A stretch of DNA of 64,000 bases from Saccharomycopsis crataegensis. Taxonomy: Eukaryota; Ascomycota; Saccharomycetes; Ascoideales; Saccharomycopsidaceae. The position numbers and the translations under genes were made by a program. How positions within the stretch are numbered: the first letter of the stretch is position 1; every line of letters starts with the position of its first letter. Under the pieces are notes generated by a model, which was given only the letters and a program-made list of their open reading frames with translations, was not told where the DNA came from and did no database searches. Shown here piece by piece: positions 1 to 10,250 of this stretch. Location of the stretch: the NCBI RefSeq assembly GCF_037102585.1, contig NW_027043830.1, positions 744,001 through 808,000 on the forward strand, given 5' to 3'.

Positions 1-749
1 GATTAACTTATTTGAAATCAAAAGGGGCGATCGTTGTAGATTTTGATGTCAATGCCTCTGCTGATACCGTGAAATCTTCGTTATCTACAATTGACAAAAA
101 GTATGGCCCGATCGATGTGGTTGTTAACAATGCGGGTTACGGGGAATTGGGAGCTGTTGAAGAAGTTGGGTTAGATTTAGTTGAGAAGCAGTATAGCGCG
201 AACGTGTTTGGTCCAATCAAAGTGATTCAAGGTATTTTACCAGAGTTTCGTAAACGCAGAAACGGGTTGATCATCAACATTGCCAGCCGTGTGGGTCATG
301 AATCATTACCGTTCTTTGGCTATTACAGCTCTACTAAATCGTCGTTAATGACGCTCAGTACCACTTTGGATCTTGAAGTTAAGAAATTTGGTATCCGTTC
401 CATCGCCATTGAAACTGGAGCGTTTAGAACAGATTTTTTCAAAGATTCAAGAAAAGAAGAAAACAAGATTACCCTTCAAGGCACTATCAAAGATTATGAT
501 GAAGAAAGAGACGTTGCCAGTGCAGGCTATGAGACTTTTTCTAGTAATATCATTGGTGATCCAAAGGCTTTAGCATCACAAATAGTTGCGCTAGCCCACC
601 ACGAAGGGCCTTATGAAAAAGAAATTCCTCCAGTTATCAGTTTTGGCAAGGATACTTATGAGGTTATACAAAGGTATGCAAAAGATGCCCTTGAACGTCT
701 AGAAAAATGGAAGGAGGTAACATTTTCCACTGATAAGTATGATTGGTGA
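1..749 (+). CDS. Short-chain dehydrogenase/reductase, 5' end outside the window
   Basis: The reading frame is open from the first bases of the window to a TGA at 747-749, so the N-terminus, including the glycine-rich TGxxxGxG cofactor loop, lies upstream. About 249 residues are visible. Seen in sequence: the classical SDR NNAG motif (VVVNNAGYG), the following Asn-Val-Phe-Gly helix, the catalytic Ser region (NIASRVG) and the active-site YxxxK as YYSSTKSS. This is enough for an NAD(P)-dependent classical SDR acting on a small alcohol, ketone or aldehyde. The substrate cannot be told. The C-terminal part (an EIPPVISFGKDTYEV-type tail) resembles fungal SDRs of the 17-beta-HSD-like or 'YbbO' type, which is inference. 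It converges on JHD2 with a 460 bp spacer. Confidence 0.85.
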   Translation, partial: LTYLKSKGAIVVDFDVNASADTVKSSLSTIDKKYGPIDVVVNNAGYGELGAVEEVGLDLVEKQYSANVFGPIKVIQGILPEFRKRRNGLIINIASRVGHESLPFFGYYSSTKSSLMTLSTTLDLEVKKFGIRSIAIETGAFRTDFFKDSRKEENKITLQGTIKDYDEERDVASAGYETFSSNIIGDPKALASQIVALAHHEGPYEKEIPPVISFGKDTYEVIQRYAKDALERLEKWKEVTFSTDKYDW

Positions 750-1209
750 AGAAGGAGGATGCTGGGTAGTTTTGTTTTCTTGGTTTTTCTAATGTGGTTT
801 ATTTTTCTGTCTATGTATGCTATCTATATATCCTCTGTATTGTTTATGATTGGTATTTTTAAGTCAAATTTAAATTGTAATTGTTCAGGGTTTTTGCCAT
901 AATTTCATTATGCTTGTTGAGTCAAATGACTTTTAGAGGACTCTTCCAGTCGAAAATATTTTCCGTTGTAATTAGTGAAACTGTAATTGTGCTTATTAGA
1001 TAAATCAAAGTAATAATCACCCTCAAAGAATATATATGTGATAATATACACAAGAAAAAAAAAGCCAAATAGTATAATATATCAAAAACCATGACCATAT
1101 GGTAGAAAGAAGAAGAAAACAATCTCATGTAAAGATATTTTAAATAACAAGAAAAGATAAAAGCAGGGTACAAGGGTATCTAAATAATATAACAGGCTAT
1201 GATTGGAAA
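750..1209. other. Convergent spacer, SDR 3' end / JHD2 3' end
   Basis: About 460 bp of AT-rich DNA between two converging stop codons. It holds both 3' UTRs and TATATA-rich stretches typical of yeast polyadenylation signals (around 820-840 and 1030-1080). No gene or RNA is seen in it. Confidence 0.6.
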
Positions 1210-3717
1210 CTAATCACAAATTTTCAATTCTTTTAACTTCAATTTTGATTGTGAAGTAATATTGTTCACTTTTGTATCGTCGCACTTTACCCACACTGTG
1301 AAATCTCGCCTTAGCTTCTCATGCAGTTTATGGAAGTGCTCAATACAGTAGTATCGGACATTTTGTTTCACAAAAGTGCTTTCATTGGTTTGAACTTTTC
1401 TTCTCTTTTTACATGGACGACCGCGTTTTCGTTTTGGAGACCCGGAATCATCCAATTCTATGGCTCTATTATCATTAATCGGCGATGGTTCAGGAGTTGC
1501 AAGATGTACCTTCGTTTCTTCCTGCTCATCCACAAATACTGCCTGCCCTGTACTTGGATAGGTAGTATACTTTTTATCGTAAACTTCAACATAAGCCATG
1601 CAACAAATCTCACGACAATTTGCGCACATGATATCTTCTGACATACTCCCATTCATTGCAGCCATCATTTTACTACCGCCTTCCTTATTTGCTGATTCAT
1701 TGTAAAACTGATCTAAATTCTTTGCGTTTTTGATATTGAAACTAGAGTTAGATAGTGCCCCACTATCATAATAATCATGAGCGAATTTTAATTGAAGCTT
1801 TTTGTATTTTGGAAGAGATTCACTTAAGCTTTTAAAATTTCTAACATAATCAGAAGCGTTCTTTTCAAGATAAGCAATGCACATTATAATCAAGTTATAG
1901 TTCGACTCAGTAATCTTATTGTCCCTAATGAATTTTTCACCGGATTCATCAGCCTCGTGCAAGAAATGGTATAAGATGCTATAAGACAAATGAATCTGAT
2001 TGAAAACTGGAGGTTTCTGGACAAGTTTATAATTATCCAAAGCATTAATACCAAATTTCAACCAGCCATTGTTGGAAAAGTTCACCGCCTCATTAACGTT
2101 AAATCCACAATTGAAGCCCGAATGATAGCATTTGGGGAAAGTAATAATGAATTCTCCCGCCCTTTGATTGGCGTAATAACATTCCACTTCATTTTTGACG
2201 ATGTCATATGGAGATAGCAAGGTGACCAATTGATGGAGTAAATCAGGCTGTCTTAGAAATAAGTCTGGGGCTAATTCTTTCATCAACACTTCAAATCTAT
2301 TACAACTCGACTCAGGTATGCAATACCATTTTTTAATGTCACCATAGTGACAATAATTTGCTGATAGCATGTAATGATCTTCCAAATGCCAACAAAAAGT
2401 TGAAAATAAAGAACCGATGTAAAGCCAAGGTATTGTCATGCCACTAATTTTATCATTCAAATGGTTTAGCAAAGATCCCTCCGCAAATGGAAGTTTTGTT
2501 AGATTAAATGGATGGTTCATATAATAATCCTCCAGTAATTCTTCTCTGAATGGATAGTTCATTGGGAAGCCAGAAATCTGACCCGGTCTAAGATTGTGAA
2601 TATCTGCACCATAATTTACTTTCATATTAGATTGTTCGTTATTGACCAAATTTTCCCAGAATTCATTTTCCAAAAAATCAACATATTTGTCTTCATTAGC
2701 GTCATTGTCCAAGTATGTCCTAGATAAATCTTCTAATCGCGAAAGAGAAAAATAAGAATCATTGTTTGCCAATATATTCGCAAAATATTTTTCTTTGAAT
2801 TCAGTATTCAATCTTTGAAACTCTTCAAGAGAATATGAGGTATTACTGGTAACAAATCCAAACTCGCCACTCCCTACTAGACATTCATCACAGTACCAGC
2901 TGCCTCTTGGAACACTTTTGAGCTGCGGCTTTAGACAATATATATGATACCCATCATTACATCCGTCGCAAAGCAAAATCTTTGCATCATCTGATTCTCC
3001 TCCACAAGCATGGCACCAGTAGTCTTCCTCTTCTTCATCAGAGTGCTCTTGGTCGCTTTCGTTGCTGTCGTCATTGTAAGGATTCTGGTTGAATTGATAC
3101 TCGCTCTCAAAAGATGCAATCTTTGTGCTATATTTTTTTGCCAAAAATATACAATATTCTTTCATATAATTATAATAGAAATTCTCTATTTCTTCAGAGT
3201 GTGGGCCCAATCCAGCTTCCTTATTCAAACGTTGCCATATTTCTGGGAAATTTCTAATCTCATTATATACAGTGTTTCTACCATTTGTGTCATTCTTCTT
3301 TCTTTTGGTATCAATTTCTTGGAAGTTACCAGCAATATATTGATTTATTTTCAAAAATAAATCATAGTAGTACATTTTTTCCTTATTACTCAAGAGAAAG
3401 TACAATGTTCTTGGAATTTTCTTTTTTTTCATTTTCATGAAATTCACAAGACCATCTTTAAATATCGTTCTAATTCTAATAAGAAGACTTAGATCGCTGA
3501 GTTTTTGGACTCTGGGTTTGAAGCGAAATGAGCTTTGATCAATTGAAAATGGAGGTTTCCAACTTGAAGGTGGCTTCACCTTAATCATCCCATACTTGTC
3601 ACCCAATTTCTGGATTTCTGGCGAGGATAAGTAAACTATAGGATTGTCAAACTCTTCCTGAGTTGGGAAAACAGTTGGAACTGGCTTGAGAGTCTTTCTT
3701 TGTTCGTTATCAATCAT
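1210..3717 (-). CDS. JHD2: JmjC/PHD histone H3K4 demethylase, JHD2-like
   Basis: 835 residues. Domains in order: a JmjN motif near residues 13-55 (VPTVFPTQEEF then the KYGMIKVKPP-type end); an acidic linker; a PHD finger at about 233-282 (WCHAC, LLCDGC, YHIYC, WYCDEC); a JmjC domain at about 425-560; a C5HC2-type cysteine cluster near the C-terminus (CANCREICC, then YYCIEH); and a basic GRP-containing AT-hook-like stretch. The Fe(II) ligands look intact: His444 and Glu446 in CWHLEDH, and His532 in CYHSGFN. Family knowledge: KDM5/Jhd2 enzymes remove H3K4 methyl groups using 2-oxoglutarate and oxygen. It is somewhat longer than S. cerevisiae Jhd2 (about 728 aa). The start is the first ATG and gives the JmjN directly. 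The upstream spacer is long (1.2 kb). Confidence 0.93.
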   Translation of the reverse strand: MIDNEQRKTLKPVPTVFPTQEEFDNPIVYLSSPEIQKLGDKYGMIKVKPPSSWKPPFSIDQSSFRFKPRVQKLSDLSLLIRIRTIFKDGLVNFMKMKKKKIPRTLYFLLSNKEKMYYYDLFLKINQYIAGNFQEIDTKRKKNDTNGRNTVYNEIRNFPEIWQRLNKEAGLGPHSEEIENFYYNYMKEYCIFLAKKYSTKIASFESEYQFNQNPYNDDSNESDQEHSDEEEEDYWCHACGGESDDAKILLCDGCNDGYHIYCLKPQLKSVPRGSWYCDECLVGSGEFGFVTSNTSYSLEEFQRLNTEFKEKYFANILANNDSYFSLSRLEDLSRTYLDNDANEDKYVDFLENEFWENLVNNEQSNMKVNYGADIHNLRPGQISGFPMNYPFREELLEDYYMNHPFNLTKLPFAEGSLLNHLNDKISGMTIPWLYIGSLFSTFCWHLEDHYMLSANYCHYGDIKKWYCIPESSCNRFEVLMKELAPDLFLRQPDLLHQLVTLLSPYDIVKNEVECYYANQRAGEFIITFPKCYHSGFNCGFNVNEAVNFSNNGWLKFGINALDNYKLVQKPPVFNQIHLSYSILYHFLHEADESGEKFIRDNKITESNYNLIIMCIAYLEKNASDYVRNFKSLSESLPKYKKLQLKFAHDYYDSGALSNSSFNIKNAKNLDQFYNESANKEGGSKMMAAMNGSMSEDIMCANCREICCMAYVEVYDKKYTTYPSTGQAVFVDEQEETKVHLATPEPSPINDNRAIELDDSGSPKRKRGRPCKKRRKVQTNESTFVKQNVRYYCIEHFHKLHEKLRRDFTVWVKCDDTKVNNITSQSKLKLKELKICD

Positions 3718-4933
3718 TATAAACTAAATCGGGTGCCGAATAAAGGTAGGCCGCTCCTATGCGAACAAGAACACAAGGCAATAATATACTTTCCAAAGTA
3801 TTATAGCAAACAAATCAAAATCATAAATAGTTTCGGCCGCAGTAGATACTACGGTTTTGGCAGCCGGGGAGAAGCTTTCAAGGATATCCAAATAGTAAAT
3901 GTAAATCGGAAATAATGGGATGACCAGATGTCGATTTAGTGGACGGATAATTTTTGACTAATAACACAAGAAAGCGACGACAATTTTGTTTCAAACCGTT
4001 GCTATCAAAGCACGTTTTTAGCTTGGATATAACAGTAAATTATATGTACTAAGAGTGGCGTTTCTATTGCTTCTTCATGGGAAGTTACACAATAAACACC
4101 TCTTTTGTCATAGATCAACTCTTTGGTCCGCAAAACTGATGCTTAAAGTGGTTCATGCGATGCTGCGAGGCATACAGGGGGTGTTATTATTACCCGCACA
4201 CACCACCTCTTTAATCGTCCACGCAGGCCGCAACGGTTCGCCCTCAACATGAACATCCAAGGCTGTAGTGTAACCAGCATTTGCCATGTATCTATGGTGG
4301 CTGTCAAGTGGTAATGTGCGTATCACAAAAGATGGATTTCATTGCATAATTTTTTATTTAAACTCCATGGTCGCCCCTCTAAGGCTCAGGGAAGAAAAAT
4401 GGAATCACTAATGATATGGAATTTCGCCAATAAGGAATTCAAATTGTCAAATCATCACCACAGTTCAAACTTTGCATGTCCACTAATACTATCGATCTAG
4501 AGCTACACCTTTCAATGCTCGACTGTTCCATTTCCCTTTTAATAGTCTTCGTGTATAAATTTCTTCTTTCAATTATTACAATTTCTTCAATAAATGAGCC
4601 AAACTACCAAAAAATAAAAATGCCTTGAATATATATTAAAGTAAACCAAAAGTAAAACAACAGGAAAGAGGGATACAGAACATGTTGTTGCAAATGAAAA
4701 AACAGACCACGCAGAGAAAAAATATGTCTATAAAATTTTTAAATTTCCGTTCAAAATACAGAAGGAAATAATGCATAAAAAAAATATCCCAGTGGCATGA
4801 TATACCGCAAAATAACGAATTCAAAAATAAGGAACAAGAAAAGAAAATAAAAAAACAATATTATTAATATATCAATCTCCACATTAAACAATAAAATCGG
4901 AGATCACCTAAAAAGGGAGATCACCTAATACGC
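3718..4933. other. Spacer: JHD2 promoter and 3' region of the next Zn2Cys6 gene
   Basis: 1.2 kb holding the promoter of JHD2 (transcribed leftwards from 3717) and the 3' flank of the regulator ending at 4934. The only open frames are short and of random composition. I see no RNA gene. The stretch 4600-4900 is A-rich and would serve as the 3' UTR. Confidence 0.5.
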
Positions 4934-7900
4934 TTAATCGAAATCGAACCCATTGATATTCTCTGGATGCTGCTGATCCTTACTCGTCCAAAAATCTCTT
5001 GTGCTATAATCATCACCAATACTACTTGCCGCCCCCGTACTATTCGAATCCACCATCGGCATACTGGTCATAGGAGTGGACGGAATCCTTCCATCATGAT
5101 TCTCACCATTTGCTACAGAACCATAATTCATAGAAAAGATATCTTGTGATGGCGCAGCCAAAAGTTGGTTAATAGAAGAGAATCCTCCCTTGCCATAGAG
5201 TAATAGATTATTGCTTTCATGCATGTCAAGCGAATTTTCCGGTGACACTGGGTAACTTAAATCATTTCCAGTGCCACTCATGTTTTGATTTCCTGTTTGA
5301 TGAACCGAAGGACTTGAAACAGTATTTGATGTATTCTGTGGTATTTGTGACTGCTCAAGGTGCTGGGACAGTATTTCCAGATCCATATTAGGATCAGGAC
5401 TCAGATTCTGATTCTTGTCACTGTTCAAGAGCTGTGAAATATCGGGACACATTTCATCATGGGCTACTTCTGTAATGATATCACTGAAAAGGTTATTTGA
5501 GAATAACTCCTTGAAGAAGAAATTCAAATTGGAAACTTGGGGCTCTTCGCTAGTGGATTTTGAAACCTGGTGCTGAGCTGATTCATTAGCAGCTACATCA
5601 ACCTCATTATTACCAATTGAAACATCGTCCACCACTCCGGGAGTGTCTCCAGAAGCCATAGAATCTGTATCATTAACAAGCTTTTGTCTCCGACGAGCTT
5701 CACGCTTCTTGCGCTTGGTTTCAGAATTGAGTTCAAGAATATCAATATTTTCTACTGCTTTTTCTTTCCCTAATTCATAAAGCAAATTAAGTAAATCATT
5801 ATTGGCAAGATTTGAAGTGATGGCAAAACTATTTTCCTGGTGCGTGGTTTCATTTTCATCACTCTTATTGTGAATTTTGAAGTTGAATCCAGCAATCAAT
5901 TCCTCACTATCTTCCTGTTTAATTTTGTCTCCGGAGCTGGAAAGTACTACTGATTGTTTGTTATGAGGATTCTTTTTGTTTAAAATTTGGTCAACAAGTT
6001 TGATAAGCTTCTTCGTTTTCTTTAAAATCACAAACATTTTTTCATAGGTCATTGAAGATTTTGTATAGCTTTCATACTTCTTGTAAAAATGATTGAAGAA
6101 GCTTTTGAGATTGAAATCCAAAAATGTAATATCATCAATAAGTTCATCATTAATTAATCCACTCTTAGATTTGACTGCAGAGGAATTCCGCAAGCTTCTA
6201 TAACTGAGCTCAAAAATGAGCAATTTAATTAAAATCTTGGCTTTGATAAGACTAACGATAGCATTCATTGGGCGATAATGAAAAAAAGTTGGGACGTTGA
6301 GCGTTTTATCGGAAACCAAAAGAAAAGTCTCCACCAATTTTTTGCAAACAATAATCAATTTTTCAAGCACCTTAATTGAAGTTTGATATAACCTATATTC
6401 TTCATTCTCCACTTTTGGTTTGTTGAATGAATTATTGATAAAGAATATAAGTGATGATGATAAATTCTTATAAATTAAATGATCATACATTGTCATTAAA
6501 ATTTGTTGATAAGTCAACCCGACAAGTGGATTCTCATTGGAGGTCGAGCTCGGGTCAGTCAAACGATAGTCTAGCATCAACTTAAGAAGTCTTTCTTCAA
6601 AAGTATTTATGAGAGCGGATAGACTTTCGGGGTCATTATAAGTATCACCAGAAGCTGTATCGAGTTTAGTAGCCATATCCTGGCCAATGCAAATGAGGCG
6701 AGACAAGTAATAGATGAAAATATCCGTCCTGTCATTGTCTTCAAATTGGTTATTTTTGATATATTTATCGTAAAGGTAAGTGCTAGCCAAATGATGATTC
6801 AGAGTCCAGACAACAGATTTAAATTTCGGAAGGCTGAGTCCAAGCGACCCGCAACTTGAATAAATCATAAGATAAAGACGAACAATCTCATTATCATTAA
6901 AATATAATGCTTCTGATTTGTTAGAGGTGCTACTTTCAATAAGAATTTGCTCGCATTTTGCTCCCAAGTCCACGACAAGATTAAGATTTAGAGATGTAAG
7001 AAGATGGAGTTGATGCTTAAACGTGCCCCATTGTTTTGGAGGCGGATTCCAGATTGATAGAACCAAGAACGATTGAATAATATCAATAGACAAGTTCCCA
7101 TTGATAAAAATCTGATGTGAAAGGTTCATATCAAGGTAATAAGATAGAATATTGTATAACACAATGTCATTGGATGTGGCACAGCAGTTGACAATGAGGG
7201 AAATAAGTAATAGGGGCTTGTTTTTGATCAAATAATCGACAGTGTAAGCATCAGGAAGTTTAATTGCTGGCCAAAATATAAGCAAATGATCTTTGAAATA
7301 TTGGTACTTTTCTCTAACAACTTCAATGCTAAGATAATTAAGTTTTATGATTTCGAGCACCAAATTCTTTTCAAATGGAATAATTGGCAAATTCTGAGGA
7401 GTAATGATGCTAGGAGGCAACATCAGTTCTTTAGAGCTAGGATTGTTATTTTTAAATACATTTTGAGGAGAGTTCGTAACATTGGCATCGTTGTTTTGGG
7501 TGGGATTTGCACTTTGTCGAAGTAGTGACTCCTTTTGATCTACCAAATGATCGATTTGTGAAATGAAGTTTGAAAGCTGTAGCTTGACATTCCTCAACCC
7601 ACTGACTTCTTCAACAATTGAAGCTCTAAGTTTTTCCTGATCTTCTACCTTCTTGTTTTTATCGATAATGTTGTTCGATGTTTGCAACTTGCCAATGTAT
7701 AGTGATAGCTGCTTGAAATCTGGAATATTGACAATCTTGCTCTTCTTGCGGGGTCTAGAGACTTTAAATTTGCTGGTTGGATCAAAATCTGGAGAGCATT
7801 CAACACCCGCCGAAAAGCATCTTTTGCAAGAAGAATATGATGGATCATCATAAGCACATTTCATCTTCAATCGATGGCACCGGGCACACGCCCTTATCTG

Positions 7901-8002
7901 ACGCCATTTCTTTGCAAAATCGCTAATTCCAGGGCCCAGTCTGTCTTGTGGCAGTGAGTCATCAACTGCCATGAATTCTCCTAACGGTCGTTTCGAAGCC
8001 AT
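4934..8002 (-). CDS. Zn2Cys6 fungal transcription factor, large
   Basis: 1022 residues. An N-terminal zinc cluster has all six cysteines, C39-x2-C42-x6-C49-x9-C59-x2-C62-x6-C69, followed by a basic linker (SRPRKKSK). A coiled coil lies at about 120-160. A long helical middle region resembles the fungal-specific TF regulatory domain (IIQSFLVLSIWNPPPKQWGT echoes the conserved 'QALLLLSLWP' segment). A basic patch KRKKREARRRQK and an acidic, Asn/Ser/Gln-rich C-terminus may activate transcription. The general layout recalls Leu3/War1-type regulators, but no specific ortholog is recognised, so target genes are unknown. Several CTG codons occur in the poorly conserved tail (for example 5361-5410), so the exact residues depend on the genetic code. 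It is divergent from HNT2. Confidence 0.85.
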   Translation of the reverse strand: MASKRPLGEFMAVDDSLPQDRLGPGISDFAKKWRQIRACARCHRLKMKCAYDDPSYSSCKRCFSAGVECSPDFDPTSKFKVSRPRKKSKIVNIPDFKQLSLYIGKLQTSNNIIDKNKKVEDQEKLRASIVEEVSGLRNVKLQLSNFISQIDHLVDQKESLLRQSANPTQNNDANVTNSPQNVFKNNNPSSKELMLPPSIITPQNLPIIPFEKNLVLEIIKLNYLSIEVVREKYQYFKDHLLIFWPAIKLPDAYTVDYLIKNKPLLLISLIVNCCATSNDIVLYNILSYYLDMNLSHQIFINGNLSIDIIQSFLVLSIWNPPPKQWGTFKHQLHLLTSLNLNLVVDLGAKCEQILIESSTSNKSEALYFNDNEIVRLYLMIYSSCGSLGLSLPKFKSVVWTLNHHLASTYLYDKYIKNNQFEDNDRTDIFIYYLSRLICIGQDMATKLDTASGDTYNDPESLSALINTFEERLLKLMLDYRLTDPSSTSNENPLVGLTYQQILMTMYDHLIYKNLSSSLIFFINNSFNKPKVENEEYRLYQTSIKVLEKLIIVCKKLVETFLLVSDKTLNVPTFFHYRPMNAIVSLIKAKILIKLLIFELSYRSLRNSSAVKSKSGLINDELIDDITFLDFNLKSFFNHFYKKYESYTKSSMTYEKMFVILKKTKKLIKLVDQILNKKNPHNKQSVVLSSSGDKIKQEDSEELIAGFNFKIHNKSDENETTHQENSFAITSNLANNDLLNLLYELGKEKAVENIDILELNSETKRKKREARRRQKLVNDTDSMASGDTPGVVDDVSIGNNEVDVAANESAQHQVSKSTSEEPQVSNLNFFFKELFSNNLFSDIITEVAHDEMCPDISQLLNSDKNQNLSPDPNMDLEILSQHLEQSQIPQNTSNTVSSPSVHQTGNQNMSGTGNDLSYPVSPENSLDMHESNNLLLYGKGGFSSINQLLAAPSQDIFSMNYGSVANGENHDGRIPSTPMTSMPMVDSNSTGAASSIGDDYSTRDFWTSKDQQHPENINGFDFD

Positions 8003-9247
8003 TGCAAGTTACGTTGATGATAGCGATATTAATAATCTTGAGTATGTCATATGCCATTCATATCTTTACTTTTTTTTTTTTTATCTGCGACCATCAATCA
8101 AAAAGCAGGATCTAATCTATGTGGTGCGTTTAGATAAGAAACCTAACCGAAAGCTTATTAAACCTTCCGCCCATTCATCCTGGTACTATGTGATATGTGT
8201 AATAAATACAAGGAAAGCGAGGCAATAATTGATTAAAGTCATATTTTTCTCGGGTTTGTTATTTTGGTAGTACCCAAAGGCCAAATTATGTGGTAACATA
8301 CATTTGCCTAATTGGTTAGAGCGCAAGAAGTATGTTCCCGTACACCCATAATACTTTAGGGACGTTGGTGGTTGCCAGAAATTCTCACATCATCATCTAT
8401 ATGTATATTTAATTAATAACCGAAAAACCAAAATCCAGGTTTTGGTATTAAATTACATTGTTTTTTTGTGTGTGTGTTTTATTATTATTATTATTACAAT
8501 CTTTATAATAATCTGCACAAGCTTGATTTCAGTCTATCGGTACCCACTATCAATAAACTCTGAGGGCAACCAAAAGCCAAAGATAACACCATCGTGATAG
8601 CCGCAAATCATCTAGTGATAACTCCGATCTCTTTTACCTCAAGAGTCTTTTTTTTTATTTTTTGTTAGAATCACCTGTGACCTACCGAGCTTAATAAAAA
8701 GGACAGTGGTAAAGTTAATTTTCCTCACACATTGACGATAGCAGGTAATATAGCAAGGCAGAAGTTGCAAGAAACACATACTGTAGTGGTTTTACGAAAA
8801 AGATAAGAATCGTTAGTTCTTTTATTACAACAACTATGTAAGACGGCGAATGTCCATTATTTATAGTAATTCCTCATCCAGGTCGTCGCGTCGCCCAGCG
8901 GTCGAGGCTGCAAAACCCGGCGAGGGGAAAAAATGTTTGTTAAGACTTTGCAATATTGGGTGGCTGCGGTTTTACGATTTTGAGCAGTAAATAGGATCTA
9001 AGATGTCGATCATAAAGTAGAAAAAAAAAAAGGTATTTTTTGTTGCATTTTCATTCATTATATTTTTGAACATTGGCTGTCATCAGTGCAGATCTGTCGG
9101 TGGTGACAATGACCCTCCCAGTTGGTGCCTTAAAAATATTAGCAGCCCTGAACAAGAAGCAGCGGATTTTAAATTTCAGACCGGACAGGGATCTCAGACT
9201 CTAAGGAATTGTGTGTGGGATTCTACTATTGCTTCTCACGCCACAAG
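8003..9247. other. Divergent spacer between Zn2Cys6 gene and HNT2
   Basis: 1.25 kb shared upstream region. It holds a (TTA)n run near 8480-8497, T-runs, and a segment at 8303-8324 resembling a tRNA D-arm/A-box (considered and rejected as a tRNA). GC-rich bases around 8880-8925 contain several CG dinucleotides but no recognisable element. No gene is seen. Confidence 0.5.
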
Positions 9248-9790
9248 ATGAACGAATATTACTTCCACAAGTTTCTAGTCACCGACCAAGTCTTTTTCAA
9301 ATCAAGGCACTCTTTTGCATTGGTCAATCTTAAACCAATAGTCCCAGGCCATGTCTTGGTAGTGTCTAACCGAAATGTTCCAAGACTCAATGACTTGACA
9401 GATGAGGAGTCCATTGACTATATGTCATCAATCCGAAAGGTGGCAAAGTTCATCACTCACCATTATAAAAGCGATGCCCTCAATATAGCAATCCAAGATG
9501 GAATTGCCCTGGGTCAGTCGGTACCACATTTGCATACCCATATAATACCTCGATACTCTGTCAATAATTTTGGGGATGCTATTTACGGCAAACTAGAAAC
9601 ATTCAGCCTTGAGATGAAAAAACTGGCGTTGAGGCAGGAATTAGAGAAACTAGAGTCACTTGGTGAGGGCCATGATGATGAATGGGTCTCTCAAGATGAG
9701 AAGCGGTATCCTAGAAGCGATGAAGTGATGAGAGCAGAAGCCAATGAATTAGGGAACTCAATGAAACTGTTCTACAAAAACATCAATTAA
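9248..9790 (+). CDS. HNT2: Fhit-type diadenosine polyphosphate hydrolase (HIT family)
   Basis: 180 residues from the ATG at 9248. Homology to yeast Hnt2 begins at once with MNEYYFHKFLVTDQVFFKS and ALVNLKPIVPGHVLVV, so this start was preferred to the upstream non-ATG frame. The HIT triad is intact in SVPHLHTHIIPR (HxHxH), preceded by the conserved IQDG segment. Family knowledge: Hnt2/Aph1/Fhit proteins cleave Ap3A/Ap4A asymmetrically and act as dinucleoside triphosphatases. The C-terminal half is a charged helix, as in the yeast family. A CTG codon at 9509-9511 sits where relatives have a small residue (QDGPxAGQ), which bears on the genetic code. It is followed 460 bp later by ADO1 on the same strand. 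Confidence 0.93.
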   Translation: MNEYYFHKFLVTDQVFFKSRHSFALVNLKPIVPGHVLVVSNRNVPRLNDLTDEESIDYMSSIRKVAKFITHHYKSDALNIAIQDGIALGQSVPHLHTHIIPRYSVNNFGDAIYGKLETFSLEMKKLALRQELEKLESLGEGHDDEWVSQDEKRYPRSDEVMRAEANELGNSMKLFYKNIN

Positions 9791-10250
9791 GGAATTCAAT
9801 TTTGTCATTAATATCTGTTGTATATTGTTAATAAACATTATTTTATAAAAGTACCAGAAGAGGAAGAAAAAAAAAAAAAAAAGAAAATCAATAAGATGAC
9901 AGACAGTATTGATCAGCTAATGAGTAGTATCAGATATTGCGTACATCAAGGGTGTTTCTTACTACAAGGAAAAAAAAGTAGTCCCGATTTTTTTTACGCC
10001 ATTCATCAAAATGGTCAACATTTTTCATTGGTTTCTTGATACTACATACACTCTCTCTACCAATGCTGGTTTTCACATGTGCAATGTTATCATCTTCTGC
10101 TTTGCAATCGGGTAACGCACCCCACGCCAGTTTCCTCAACATAAAAAATTTCCAAATTTGCGTATTAATAGGTTGGTGGCATCAAGCATCTGAATTTTCA
10201 AATAATTTCTCCAGATCCTCCCTCATCTGTCTATATTACATTACTAAAAA
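9791..10250. other. HNT2-ADO1 spacer
   Basis: 460 bp with the HNT2 3' UTR (ATATTGTTAATAAAC-type signal near 9820-9840), an A-rich tract at 9866-9885 and the ADO1 promoter. A T-rich region with TATATTAC near 10225-10240 precedes the ADO1 start. No further gene is seen. Confidence 0.5.

Noticed and set aside
8303-8324. Segment TTTGCCTAATTGGTTAGAGC resembling a tRNA D-arm with A box
   Set aside because: No B box (GGTTCRANTCC) follows at a proper distance, the D-stem pairs poorly and no acceptor stem can be formed, so it is not a tRNA gene. At most it is a relic or chance match.
8886-8925. Second A-box-like segment GTCGCCCAGCGGTCGAGGC
   Set aside because: It lacks a downstream B box and a clover-leaf fold.
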